Shown here one piece after another: positions 1 through 8,522 of a stretch of DNA of 64,000 nt. The stretch is from the NCBI RefSeq assembly GCF_004834005.1, contig NZ_STFF01000003.1:248001-312000 (forward strand), written 5' to 3'. The notes beneath the pieces were generated by a model. The model was not told where the DNA came from, made no database searches, and was given only the letters and a program-made list of their open reading frames with translations. Both the position numbers and the translations under genes were made by a program. The first letter of the stretch is position 1, and every line of letters starts with the position of its first letter. This stretch comes from Niastella caeni. Lineage in GTDB: Bacteria > Bacteroidota > Bacteroidia > Chitinophagales > Chitinophagaceae.

Positions 1-653
1 TCCTGTTAGGCCGGTTCCCACAGCCAATAACCCGCGACAATAGCAATTTTGTAAATGCTTTGCCGCCGGAGGTTAGTTCCGGCATTCCTTCGCAATTATT
101 GGCTAACCGGCCCGATATAAAACAGGCAGAACTGGAATTAGCGGCTGCCAAATTAGACGTAAAAGTCGCGCGGGCAGAATTTTACCCGTCGCCGGGTATT
201 TCAGCCGCTGTAGGGCTGCAGGCATTTAATCCTACCTACCTGGTGAAGTTACCGGAATCGATTTTGTATTCGCTGGCAGGCGATCTGGCCGGACCATTAA
301 TCAACCGGAATGCGATCAAGGCGGAGTTCAACAATGCCAATGCACGGCAATTGCAGGCAATGTATAACTATGAACGAACCATCCTGAATGCGTACCTCGA
401 GGTTTCTACCCAACTATCTAATATCAGTAACCTGGAAAAGAATTATGACCTGAAGAGGAAACAGGTAGATGCATTGACAAGGTCTATCGACATTTCCAAT
501 GATCTGTTCAGGAATGCCCGGGCCGATTACCTGGAAGTGCTGATGACGCAGCGGGATGCGCTGGAAGCAAAGCTTGAGCTGATAGACACCAAACAACAAC
601 AGTTGAGTGCGGTGATCAATATTTACAGAGGCCTCGGCGGAGGCTGGCATTAA
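1..653 (+). CDS. Outer membrane efflux protein, TolC/NodT type (5' partial)
   Basis: The reading frame is open from base 3 to the TAA ending at 653, so the gene begins before the window. The visible part reads as the C-terminal half of a TolC-fold outer-membrane factor. It has the family motif GIPSQLLANRPDIKQAE, which marks the start of the second structural repeat, followed by long amphipathic helices rich in Leu, Asn and Gln and ending near YRGLGGGWH. Such proteins form the outer-membrane channel of RND or ABC export pumps. The inner-membrane and adaptor genes would be expected upstream, outside the window. A TTG at 60 is an internal codon, not the start. The family is secure; the substrate is not visible. 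Confidence 0.9.
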   Translation, partial: LLGRFPQPITRDNSNFVNALPPEVSSGIPSQLLANRPDIKQAELELAAAKLDVKVARAEFYPSPGISAAVGLQAFNPTYLVKLPESILYSLAGDLAGPLINRNAIKAEFNNANARQLQAMYNYERTILNAYLEVSTQLSNISNLEKNYDLKRKQVDALTRSIDISNDLFRNARADYLEVLMTQRDALEAKLELIDTKQQQLSAVINIYRGLGGGWH

Positions 654-666
654 TTAGTTCAAGGGA

Positions 667-754
667 GATGGTTGGATTGCCCGGTTGTTTGATTGTTATA
701 GTCTGAAATTTAAATAGTGATTCAACAACCCAATACTCCGGCAATCAAACCATC
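667..754. repeat. Inverted array of octamer words between convergent genes
   Basis: Two 29-bp arms (667-695 and 726-754) match at 22 of 29 positions as an inverted repeat. Both are built from roughly 8-bp words of the form GATGGTTn / GATTGCCn / GGTTGnnn. Mismatches in the outer half fall on the last base of each word. It lies between the efflux gene stop and the convergent GH43 gene stop and could form a hairpin. It resembles the word arrays near 54.4, 55.3, 59.0, 60.2 and 61.4 kb in architecture but not in sequence. Confidence 0.6.
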
Positions 755-768
755 TAACCATCGAACAA

Positions 769-1857
769 TTATTTCTGCGAATGAATGGTCTGAATGGTCC
801 CATCTTCATTATAAATCAACGGAGCCACTTTTACATTGCGTAAATGCGTTTTGCCCGACAATTCAATATCATGATAGAACAAAAACCATTTGCCATCCTT
901 TTCAATAATAGAATGGTGATTGGTCCAGCCTTCTACAGGCGCCAGCAATACACCTATATAGGTAAACGGGCCATACGGACTATCGCCAATGGCATAATTG
1001 ATGTTATGGGTATCGCCGGTGGAATAAGAGAAATAGTACCTGCCTTTGTACTTGTGCATCCAGGCAGCTTCGAAAAATCGTTTGTCATTATCCTTCTCTT
1101 TAAACAGGTTGCCGCCGGCATCCACGATCTTGATCTCCTTTACCGGTTCTGCAAAGCTTTTCATATCGGCTCCCAGTTTGGCTACACGTGGCAAAATAGC
1201 CAGTTCATCGGCTTTCCGCAATTGGCCGGCGCTATCGTACTTGTTATTGTTCCAGCGTTGTAACTGGCCGCCCCAGATGCCGCCAAAATAAATGTAATGT
1301 GAACCATTATCATCTTTGAACACACAGGGGTCAATGCTGTAGCTGCCTTTGATCGGCTCTTTTTCCGGTACAAATGGCCCTTCCGGCGCTTTTGACGTAG
1401 CTACACCTATTCTGAATACATCCTGTTTGTCTTTCAAAGGAAAGTACAGGTAGTAGGTGCCATTGGCAAAAGCCGCATCGGGCGCCCATAATTGCCTGCC
1501 GGCCCAGGGAATATCTTTTATGTGCAAGGCTACCCCATGATCGGTCACTTTTCCGCCTACCGAATCCATGGAAAGAATATGATAATCCATCATATTGAAA
1601 TGATCGCCATTATCATTTTCCGGCGTTCCGGTGGCAGTATCGTGCGACGGATAAATGTATATCCGCCCATTAAAAACGTGGGCTGAAGGATCCGCGGTAT
1701 AAATATGGGAGACCAGTGGTTGGGATACGTATTTACTTTTTTCAGTACCGGTTTTTACTTCGGCTGAATCTGTTGCAGGCGTTTTGCCGGAACCAGCGTC
1801 CTGGCAACTGGCTATGGCAGCCAGGGCGGAAGCAAGCAAAATGATTTTTTCTTTCAT
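769..1857 (-). CDS. Glycoside hydrolase family 43 lipoprotein
   Basis: A 362-residue protein with a lipoprotein signal peptide (lipobox ending at Cys18) and a single five-bladed propeller domain of the GH43 type. Candidate catalytic residues are Asp56 in TADPSAH (general base), Asp176 in SIDPCVF (pKa modulator) and Glu263 in FFEAAW (general acid). GH43 enzymes are mostly beta-xylosidases or alpha-L-arabinofuranosidases acting on arabinoxylan or arabinan side chains; which activity applies cannot be told. The lipid anchor suggests an outer-membrane or periplasmic location. The gene is divergent from the GlxA-type regulator at 2021, a possible regulator of it. Confidence 0.9.
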   Translation of the reverse strand: MKEKIILLASALAAIASCQDAGSGKTPATDSAEVKTGTEKSKYVSQPLVSHIYTADPSAHVFNGRIYIYPSHDTATGTPENDNGDHFNMMDYHILSMDSVGGKVTDHGVALHIKDIPWAGRQLWAPDAAFANGTYYLYFPLKDKQDVFRIGVATSKAPEGPFVPEKEPIKGSYSIDPCVFKDDNGSHYIYFGGIWGGQLQRWNNNKYDSAGQLRKADELAILPRVAKLGADMKSFAEPVKEIKIVDAGGNLFKEKDNDKRFFEAAWMHKYKGRYYFSYSTGDTHNINYAIGDSPYGPFTYIGVLLAPVEGWTNHHSIIEKDGKWFLFYHDIELSGKTHLRNVKVAPLIYNEDGTIQTIHSQK

Positions 1858-1967
1858 ATGATTTCTATTACGTGTTGGTTTGGCTTACGACGTTTACAAC
1901 CTTACATAACAGATCGTTGCAATCGTAATTTGGGGGTATCGTCATAAACAATTCCGTAATAATAAAA

Positions 1968-1975
1968 TATATTTG
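1968..1975 (+). promoter_or_regulatory. Candidate Bacteroidota -7 element (TATATTTG)
   Basis: TATATTTG matches the TAnnTTTG -7 consensus of Bacteroidota and lies 45 nt before the ATG at 2021. No TTTG -33 box was seen at normal spacing, so support is only moderate. Confidence 0.35.
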
Positions 1976-2020
1976 ACAAATAGGAAGGAATGTTAATCGA
2001 TTTTATCTAAAATTTTTGCG

Positions 2021-2998
2021 ATGAAGCAAGTGACTATTGTTGCCCCAACGGGGAACGCGCACCTGAGCAGCATAGCAGGGTCTTTAGAAATATTGAACCG
2101 TGCAAATGGCTATTGGGTAAAGCTCGGTAACAAACCAATGATGGAAGTACGGGTGGTGGGATCGGTAGCTGAATTGAAATCTGACATAGGCTTCTTTTCG
2201 GTATATCCTGTAGATATTGCAGACGTCAAAAAAACCGACCTGGTAATTATACCTTCGCTTTTACACGATTACGACAATACACTTAAAAACAATCCCGCGC
2301 TTATAGCCTGGATCAAAGAACAATATAAAAGAGGAGCCGAAATTGCGAGCATTTGTACAGGCGCCTTTTTACTGGCCGCTACAGGCTTGCTGGAAGGCAA
2401 AACCTGCTCCACGCATTGGAGCGCCGCTAACGATTTCAAACGGCTGTTCCCGAACGTTAACCTGCAGATAGATAAACTAATTACGGTTGAACCGGGTTTA
2501 TATACCAACGGTGGCGCCTATTCCTTTTTAAACCTGATGCTTTTCCTGGTTGAAAAATATTTCGACAGGCAGACGGCTATCTTCTGCTCAAAAGTTTTTC
2601 AAATAGAAATTGAAAGAACATCGCAATCGCCTTTTCACATTTTTCAGGCGCAGCGGAATCATGGTGATGAATTAATTGATCAGGCGCAAACCTATATCGA
2701 AGAAAATTTAAGTCAAAAGATCTCTTTCGAAGAACTGGCTTCAAAACTGGCAGTCAGCAGGCGCAACTTTGACCGGCGCTTTATTAAAGCTACCGGCAAT
2801 ACACCGGTGGAATATTTACAGCGCGTAAAAGTGGAGTTTGCTAAAAAAGCATTGGAAAGAGGAAGGAAAAGCATTTTTGAAGTAATGAATGAAGTAGGCT
2901 ATTCAGATGACAAAACCTTCAGAGAAGTATTTAAAAAAATAACCGGTCTCTCCCCTCTTGATTATAAAGGCAAATACAATAAAGAATCCGTCAGTTAA
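2021..2998 (+). CDS. GlxA-family transcriptional regulator (DJ-1/PfpI + AraC HTH)
   Basis: A 325-residue two-domain regulator. Residues 1 to about 190 form a DJ-1/PfpI (class I amidotransferase-like) domain with the nucleophile-elbow motif ASICTGAFLLA. Residues about 220 to 320 form an AraC/XylS double helix-turn-helix, with SRRNFDRRF in the first helix pair and GYSDDKTFREVFKKITGLSPLDYK at the C-terminus (first half given). Family members such as GlxA are cytoplasmic transcription factors whose amidase-like domain senses a ligand. The start is an ATG preceded by a -7-like element at 1968. It lies between GH43 and pectate lyase genes, so plant-polymer regulation is plausible but unproven. Confidence 0.92.
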   Translation: MKQVTIVAPTGNAHLSSIAGSLEILNRANGYWVKLGNKPMMEVRVVGSVAELKSDIGFFSVYPVDIADVKKTDLVIIPSLLHDYDNTLKNNPALIAWIKEQYKRGAEIASICTGAFLLAATGLLEGKTCSTHWSAANDFKRLFPNVNLQIDKLITVEPGLYTNGGAYSFLNLMLFLVEKYFDRQTAIFCSKVFQIEIERTSQSPFHIFQAQRNHGDELIDQAQTYIEENLSQKISFEELASKLAVSRRNFDRRFIKATGNTPVEYLQRVKVEFAKKALERGRKSIFEVMNEVGYSDDKTFREVFKKITGLSPLDYKGKYNKESVS

Positions 2999-3186
2999 AT
3001 TCAGATTATCAAAACTCCTCATCCATTCCGGGAACGATTGCGTAAATAAAAATACTTCTGCCATCACGCTAACGAAAAAACGAAAGTAACTTTATATCAC
3101 CATCCCACCATATCCCAAAAGCAAGTTCAACCATTCAATTTTACGCTTAATTCGCCCCTATCATTTACGGGTCTTTTTTCTGATGT

Positions 3187-3200
3187 TTATAGCGCTATAA
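3187..3200. promoter_or_regulatory. Perfect 14-bp palindrome upstream of pectate lyase
   Basis: TTATAGCGCTATAA reads identically on both strands, 38 bp before the ATG at 3239. Its size and position fit an operator for a dimeric regulator. No regulator can be assigned. Confidence 0.4.
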
Positions 3201-3238
3201 CATAAACATTTACATCACCATTAAACACAATTGCCAGT

Positions 3239-4261
3239 ATGAAAAAAACGATTCTGCCATTTGGCGCCGTCTTTGCCGGCGCTACCCTTTCTATTGCCTT
3301 ATTAATTGCAAGCTGTAGTAAAAACGATAAAACAGACGATCAACAGGATACAGACGAAGGAGACAGAATAGCCTCAACAGAATTTACAGTAGCTACAGCC
3401 AATGGTTTTGCTGCCGGAACTACAGGTGGGGCCGGTGGTTCATCCGTAACAGTTAGCACCCAGGCGGCATTCAAGTCTGCCGCCGAATCCAGCTCCAGCA
3501 TGGTCATTACGGTTTCCGGTAATATCAACCTGGGATCAGGCCAGATCAATGTTAAGTCGAACAAAACGATCATTGGCGCCAACTCCAGCGCCGGTGTCAT
3601 TGGTTGTCTCAGGCTTTCAGGCGTAAGCAATGTAATTATTCAAAACCTTAATATCACCAATCCTTCAGGTGTTGGCACCGGGGATGGCGTTGAGGTTTCC
3701 GGAAGTACGAGGGTATTCATTCACAAATGCACATTTACCGATTGTGCAGATGGGGAATTGGATATTGTACGTGCTGCAGATAATGTTACTGTATCCTGGT
3801 GCCGTTTCCGGTTTGCAGGTCAAACTTCGCACAAGTTTGTTAACCTGATCGGTAATAGTGACGGCGCAACCGGCGACCGAGGCAAATTGCGCGTAACCAT
3901 GCACCATAACTGGTACGATGCAGGCTGCGTAGAAAGAATGCCGCGCGTACGTTTTGGCCAGGTGCATGTTTACAATAATTATTATGCCGCTTCCGGCAGC
4001 AATTATTGCATTGGTGTTGGCAACGAAAGCCAGATCAGGGTTGAAAACTGTTATTTCCAGAACCAATCAAGGGCCTGGGCCAATTACAGTTCAGGCAGTG
4101 CACAGGGCAGAATAAACTGGAACAGCGGAAATGTATTTTCAGGTACAAGTATTCCTACCTGGGCCCCCAATTCATCGGTATTTTCGCCGCCCTATTCCTA
4201 CTCTTTGAATACAGGAAGCAGTGTACCAGGTTCCGTATCAGGCGGAGCTGGTAACCGGTAA
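3239..4261 (+). CDS. Pectate lyase, polysaccharide lyase family 1 (lipoprotein)
   Basis: A 340-residue right-handed beta-helix protein with a lipoprotein signal (lipobox ending at Cys26, IASCSKND). PL1 hallmarks are visible: repeated SNVIIQNLNI-type coil turns, the Ca2+-binding region CADGELDIVRAADNVTVSWC, a basic HHNWYDAG turn, and RMPRVRFGQVHVYNNYY carrying the catalytic Arg. PL1 enzymes cleave de-esterified polygalacturonate by beta-elimination. The protein is probably surface- or periplasm-anchored. It is monocistronic with a strong terminator at 4293. The Ser/Gly-rich tail after residue 310 looks unstructured. Confidence 0.93.
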   Translation: MKKTILPFGAVFAGATLSIALLIASCSKNDKTDDQQDTDEGDRIASTEFTVATANGFAAGTTGGAGGSSVTVSTQAAFKSAAESSSSMVITVSGNINLGSGQINVKSNKTIIGANSSAGVIGCLRLSGVSNVIIQNLNITNPSGVGTGDGVEVSGSTRVFIHKCTFTDCADGELDIVRAADNVTVSWCRFRFAGQTSHKFVNLIGNSDGATGDRGKLRVTMHHNWYDAGCVERMPRVRFGQVHVYNNYYAASGSNYCIGVGNESQIRVENCYFQNQSRAWANYSSGSAQGRINWNSGNVFSGTSIPTWAPNSSVFSPPYSYSLNTGSSVPGSVSGGAGNR

Positions 4262-4292
4262 AAGAAAAAGAGGAAAGATGAATTATAAAAAT

Positions 4293-4328
4293 AAAACCCT
4301 CATGTTTTGCCATGAGGGTTTTGTGTTT
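4293..4328. terminator. Rho-independent terminator
   Basis: A perfect 12-bp inverted repeat (AAAACCCTCATG / CATGAGGGTTTT) with a 6-nt loop is followed by a T-rich stretch. It lies between the pectate lyase and the convergent aldo/keto reductase gene and can serve both strands. Confidence 0.85.
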
Positions 4329-4331
4329 GTT

Positions 4332-5351
4332 TTATATTAGATTGACTCGAGCCTTTAGTAACCGCCGCTTCTTTAGCTCCTCCCAAAAACCAGCGGGCAT
4401 GTGTATAGTAGCCATATCTACATTGCCTTTTACTTTCGATGGCTTGGAAGTACTTAAAGCAATGCTGGTAACACCGGGCGCCTGTATGCCGAATTGTATG
4501 CAGGCATGTGCAGATTGTACGCCATATTCATTGCACAAAGCAAAAAAATCCTTTCGCCATTGCAGCAATTCATCGTGCGCATGGTTGCCTGCTTCTACTA
4601 ATTTGTAATTGTAATAATCACCGCCGGTTAAAAATCCACCGTTGAATACAGCCGAATTGATGATCAGGGTATTCTTTTCTTTTAACTGCTGCATGTATTG
4701 CAGCAGGTCATTGGGATGTGAATGCAGCGTCATGCTATTGGCGATCATCACCCAATCGAGTGGTACCTGGTCAGTGATTTGCTGAATGACCTTCCAGTTT
4801 TTCGCCCCTACGCCTACCGCTTTTACTTTACCGGCGGCTTTCAGTTCGAACAATGCGCGGTATGCGTCTTTGATATGTTCAAATCTTTTTACCCGATCGG
4901 TTTCATCTGTTGCCGCGGCCAGGTATTCATCCGGATCATGTACAGATACCAGTTGTGCATGGTAGCCATTCAACAATTCATTGCCCTGTTCAAAACATTG
5001 CAGTATGCCTTCATAACTGATCCGTTGTTCTGCGTCGTATTGAAGATCTTTCCAAACGCCCGGTTCAAAAGTAGGTTCGGGTGTAGTGAGCGGAATGCGG
5101 TACCACCCCAGTTTGTTACTGATCAAAACATCTTCCGGTTTCACCTGTAATTGTTGCAGGCATTTTCCCAACGACTCCAGGGAAAGGCCTGCGCCATATT
5201 TTCCGGCGGTATCAAATACTGCCGGCCTGGTTGAATGCTGTATACATTCTTTTACAATGGCGCATTTGTCGGCTTCACTCAATGCTACATACAAATTGCC
5301 TAAGCCACTTGTTCCGAAAACCACCTTAGGCAGCACGATCTCATCCTTCAT
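4332..5351 (-). CDS. Aldo/keto reductase (probable sugar dehydrogenase)
   Basis: A 339-residue (beta/alpha)8 NAD(P)-dependent oxidoreductase of the aldo/keto reductase superfamily. Catalytic residues are visible as Asp47 and Tyr52 in VFDTAGKYG, the Lys in ISNKLGW and the His in VSVHDPDEY. The closest family feel is the D-threo-aldose/L-fucose 1-dehydrogenase group. The gene follows the alpha-L-fucosidase gene by 13 bp on the same strand, which supports oxidation of released L-fucose. The exact substrate is inferred from context. Confidence 0.85.
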   Translation of the reverse strand: MKDEIVLPKVVFGTSGLGNLYVALSEADKCAIVKECIQHSTRPAVFDTAGKYGAGLSLESLGKCLQQLQVKPEDVLISNKLGWYRIPLTTPEPTFEPGVWKDLQYDAEQRISYEGILQCFEQGNELLNGYHAQLVSVHDPDEYLAAATDETDRVKRFEHIKDAYRALFELKAAGKVKAVGVGAKNWKVIQQITDQVPLDWVMIANSMTLHSHPNDLLQYMQQLKEKNTLIINSAVFNGGFLTGGDYYNYKLVEAGNHAHDELLQWRKDFFALCNEYGVQSAHACIQFGIQAPGVTSIALSTSKPSKVKGNVDMATIHMPAGFWEELKKRRLLKARVNLI

Positions 5352-5364
5352 ATATCCTTGCTTA

Positions 5365-7011
5365 TTAATTGATCTTCAAAACTACTGCATACTGGTATGC
5401 AGGCCTGTTTTCCGGCAGCGTAACTTCCAATGCTTCTGCATTTCTTTGAAAACGCAGCTCACCGCCGCCCAACATTTCTATTTTATTAATGGCGCCGGGC
5501 CGGAATTTATTTCCTTCTGAGAGGCTTTTGATCTTTATTTTCCCTTCTTCAGGCCAGCCCAATAAAATCGTGTACAACGTATCGCCCTTGGCTGTAAAAC
5601 GCATATCACCAGGCCCCAAAGGTTTTCCTTTGCCTTCATTGAATCCCTGTGCAGTTAGTTGCGCGGCGCCTTCCATAGCCGGACCTTCGCCAAACACTTT
5701 CCAGGGCCTTGTATCATAGATACATTCGGCATTTATCTTCATCCAGGCTCCTACTTCTTCCAAAATGGCTGTTTCCTGGTCGTCGATGGTGCCATTGCTT
5801 TTTACCGGTATATTAAGCAGCAGGTTACCGTTCTTGCTTACTACATCAACCAGTGTTTGCACTACGGTTTTGGCGGTCTTATACCTCTTGTTTTCATACA
5901 CTCTTTTATCATAGTGCCATCCGCCGATACAGGTATCTGTTTGCCAGGTGAACGGTTCTATTACATTGCTTTGCCCTCTTTCAATGTCCCACACCATGCA
6001 TTTGCGCTGCATTTCATTGAGGATCTTGCCATTCAACACCGCCTGCAGCTGCCCTTTGTTGCGTTTAATGCTTTGGTTGTAATGATGCGCTGCTATCTTC
6101 AGTCCTACATCACTAAATGGGTGCAAAGGCAATACGGTATCATCAAAATAGATCAGTTCCGGCTGATACTTATCTATAAGTTCAATAGTCCTTTTCAGGA
6201 ATTTATCGCAATACGCTTTTGACGGTATCGACGCACCGCCGCCCCATTCCCATTGCTTATGGATCATTCCATTGTCTGTAGGATTTTCGCTGCGCGGATG
6301 GCCCTGCGCATACAACGCCTGCGGGTCGAGGCCTTCCCACCAGGTACCTTTGCCATTTGCCTTCGTAAGATTTCCATCATAAGGCTTGCCGGCAAACGGC
6401 CCGTTCTTATCTGCGCCCTGTGCTACTTCAAACCACGTCCAGGCATGGGCCGCATGCACACTTACGCCGAAAGGCAATCCATTATTTTTAGCAGCTTTGG
6501 CCCATCCGCCAATAAGGTCTTTTTTAGGGCCTATTTTCACAGCATTCCAGGGCTGGTGTTTTGAATCCCACAGATCAAAATTGTCGTGGTGATTAGCCAT
6601 GGCGAAGAAATATTTAGCGCCTACCCGTTTGTATAAAGCAACAAGGTGTTCGGGGTCCCACTCATCGGCTTTCCATTGATGGATCACATCTTTGAACCCG
6701 AATGTGGAGGGATGCCCATATTTCTCCAGGTGATATTTGTATTGTTGACTTCCTTCCTCGTACATACTGCGGGCATACCAGTCGCCATACTCGGGTGCAC
6801 ATTGCGGCCCCCAGTGCGCCCAGATCCCAAACTTGGCATTGCGATACCATTCTGGCACGGCGTAGCCCTGCAAAGACTCCCAGGTGGCTTTAAAAGGCGC
6901 CTGCGCATATTGCGCTTCCAGCTTCTCCAACAAAGAAGCGTTCACGTGTTTCGATAAGAGATAAGCAGGAAGGGAAAGACCGAGTTGTTTTACAAGCGTT
7001 CTTCTGTTCAT
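5365..7011 (-). CDS. Alpha-L-fucosidase, GH29
   Basis: A 548-residue exported enzyme. The N-terminus has MNRRTLVKQLGLSLPAYLL, a signal sequence with a twin-arginine-like RRTLVK. GH29 features include FGIWAHWGPQCAPEYGDWYA, AMANHHDNFDLWDS and the candidate nucleophile Asp290/Asp291 in LIYFDDTV. The last 100 residues form a small beta-rich C-terminal domain. GH29 enzymes remove terminal alpha-L-fucose from plant or animal glycans. The gene is the first of a two-gene unit with the downstream aldo/keto reductase. Family assignment is firm; the linkage cleaved is unknown. Confidence 0.92.
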   Translation of the reverse strand: MNRRTLVKQLGLSLPAYLLSKHVNASLLEKLEAQYAQAPFKATWESLQGYAVPEWYRNAKFGIWAHWGPQCAPEYGDWYARSMYEEGSQQYKYHLEKYGHPSTFGFKDVIHQWKADEWDPEHLVALYKRVGAKYFFAMANHHDNFDLWDSKHQPWNAVKIGPKKDLIGGWAKAAKNNGLPFGVSVHAAHAWTWFEVAQGADKNGPFAGKPYDGNLTKANGKGTWWEGLDPQALYAQGHPRSENPTDNGMIHKQWEWGGGASIPSKAYCDKFLKRTIELIDKYQPELIYFDDTVLPLHPFSDVGLKIAAHHYNQSIKRNKGQLQAVLNGKILNEMQRKCMVWDIERGQSNVIEPFTWQTDTCIGGWHYDKRVYENKRYKTAKTVVQTLVDVVSKNGNLLLNIPVKSNGTIDDQETAILEEVGAWMKINAECIYDTRPWKVFGEGPAMEGAAQLTAQGFNEGKGKPLGPGDMRFTAKGDTLYTILLGWPEEGKIKIKSLSEGNKFRPGAINKIEMLGGGELRFQRNAEALEVTLPENRPAYQYAVVLKIN

Positions 7012-7222
7012 ATGGCTTTTTTATGGAAAAAAATTTTAACGATATCCGCCTGGCTTATTCCGGAACGGAAAGGTCAATTGTCAACAAAGTTAACAGCAGT
7101 GGGTTTTCCAAAATTCAATGAATAAGACTTTGTTTTATTCAAATCCGACATTTTCTTTGTAGCACCGGGCCACGCTTGCATATGAAGAGGAAATGATTAT
7201 TTTCGACCCCAATAAATACAGG

Positions 7223-8440
7223 ATGAAAAAAATCACTCAACTCAAAAATATTATCCACGGCGGATTGCTGATGGGCATAATGACTTGTATCAGTAACACT
7301 TCATCAGGTCAATCGGCACACAGCAACCCCTGGGCGCCCATAGATCCCGTAAAGCTGCCGCCCATTGCCAGTGTCACCGATGGCGTATGGCTGAAAGGCG
7401 ACCTGCACGTACATTCCCGGCACAGCAAGGAATCGTCGAACAATGCTGTTGCGAAGATCCTCAGTTATGCCAAATCAGTCGGCTTCGGCTTTATCTGCAT
7501 CACCGACCACGACAATCATGTTGATGGCGATGTTGCCCATAATACCTGGGTAGATCCGGAATTCAGATCAGATTCATTGGTGCTGTTATATGGCGCTGAG
7601 TGGACAACCACCCGCGGTCATGGCAATGCATTTTCGGCCACGCCATACGATCACCAACGCCTGTTTGATGTTCGTGATCAGCGCGACGTGGTGGTAGGCG
7701 CTGTGAAGAAAGGGCTCGGCATCCATTTATCGGCCAATCACCCAAGCGGTAAAGATAATTTCGGTTATTCCTACGACATAGTCAATTCCATTGAAGTGTG
7801 GAACTCTTCGCTCTGGTCGAAAAATGCCAATGCCATTATGATCTGGGACGACATGCTTTCCTCAGGTCGCAAGCTAACCGGCAGAGGCGGCAGCGATGCA
7901 CACCATGGCACGCCGGATTCGCCCGATAAAGCAACGGCAAACACCCCCACCAGGAAGTCAAATTATGTGGGTACCCCAACCACCTGGGTATTTGCAACAA
8001 CACGATCTGCGCAGGCTGTAGTAGATGCGCTCACGAACGGCCGGGTATCTGTCAGCGCCAATCCATATTCACCCCGCGTTGAATTTTATGCCGACCTTGA
8101 CCAGGATGGCAAAGCAGATATGATGATGGGTGATAACGCCAAAGGAACCGGCAAGCCGGCAAAATTCCGCATACTATTATCAGGGAAAACCGATGCAGAC
8201 TCCACCTACACCGTTCGCGTGGTGAAGAACGGTTCCGAATTCGGCACTTATAAAATTTCCGGCAAAACACCCACGATAGAATTCACTGATACGCCGGCAG
8301 CTACTGGCCGTACCTGGTATCGCGTGGTGGTGGAAGGAAGGCCTAACGCCTATCCACAGGTCCCCGAATCGATGGCGTTGACAGGGAATATGGTGGCGCT
8401 GTCGAACCCCATCTACTTTAATTTTGATCCGAATTTTTGA
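7223..8440 (+). CDS. PHP-domain (CehA/McbA-type) metallohydrolase, exported
   Basis: Protein of about 405 residues with an N-terminal signal peptide and a polymerase/histidinol-phosphatase (PHP) domain. Metal-binding motifs are GDLHVHSRHS, ITDHDNHVDG, GAEWTT, SANHPSG and GRGGSDAHHG. This arrangement matches the CehA/McbA family, which includes carbaryl hydrolase and predicted phosphoesterases. The C-terminal 130 residues are beta-rich. The ATG at 7223 is preferred over one at 7193 because the signal peptide starts MKKITQLKN. Its substrate is unknown; it sits between the fucosidase unit and a GH43 gene. Confidence 0.82.
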   Translation: MKKITQLKNIIHGGLLMGIMTCISNTSSGQSAHSNPWAPIDPVKLPPIASVTDGVWLKGDLHVHSRHSKESSNNAVAKILSYAKSVGFGFICITDHDNHVDGDVAHNTWVDPEFRSDSLVLLYGAEWTTTRGHGNAFSATPYDHQRLFDVRDQRDVVVGAVKKGLGIHLSANHPSGKDNFGYSYDIVNSIEVWNSSLWSKNANAIMIWDDMLSSGRKLTGRGGSDAHHGTPDSPDKATANTPTRKSNYVGTPTTWVFATTRSAQAVVDALTNGRVSVSANPYSPRVEFYADLDQDGKADMMMGDNAKGTGKPAKFRILLSGKTDADSTYTVRVVKNGSEFGTYKISGKTPTIEFTDTPAATGRTWYRVVVEGRPNAYPQVPESMALTGNMVALSNPIYFNFDPNF

Positions 8441-8522
8441 CAAATTACCCGGTTGAACATTTGATACATAGAATTGTTGAAATGTAGCATGCAGGAAAAA
8501 CCATTTCCACGAGTTTTACCTG

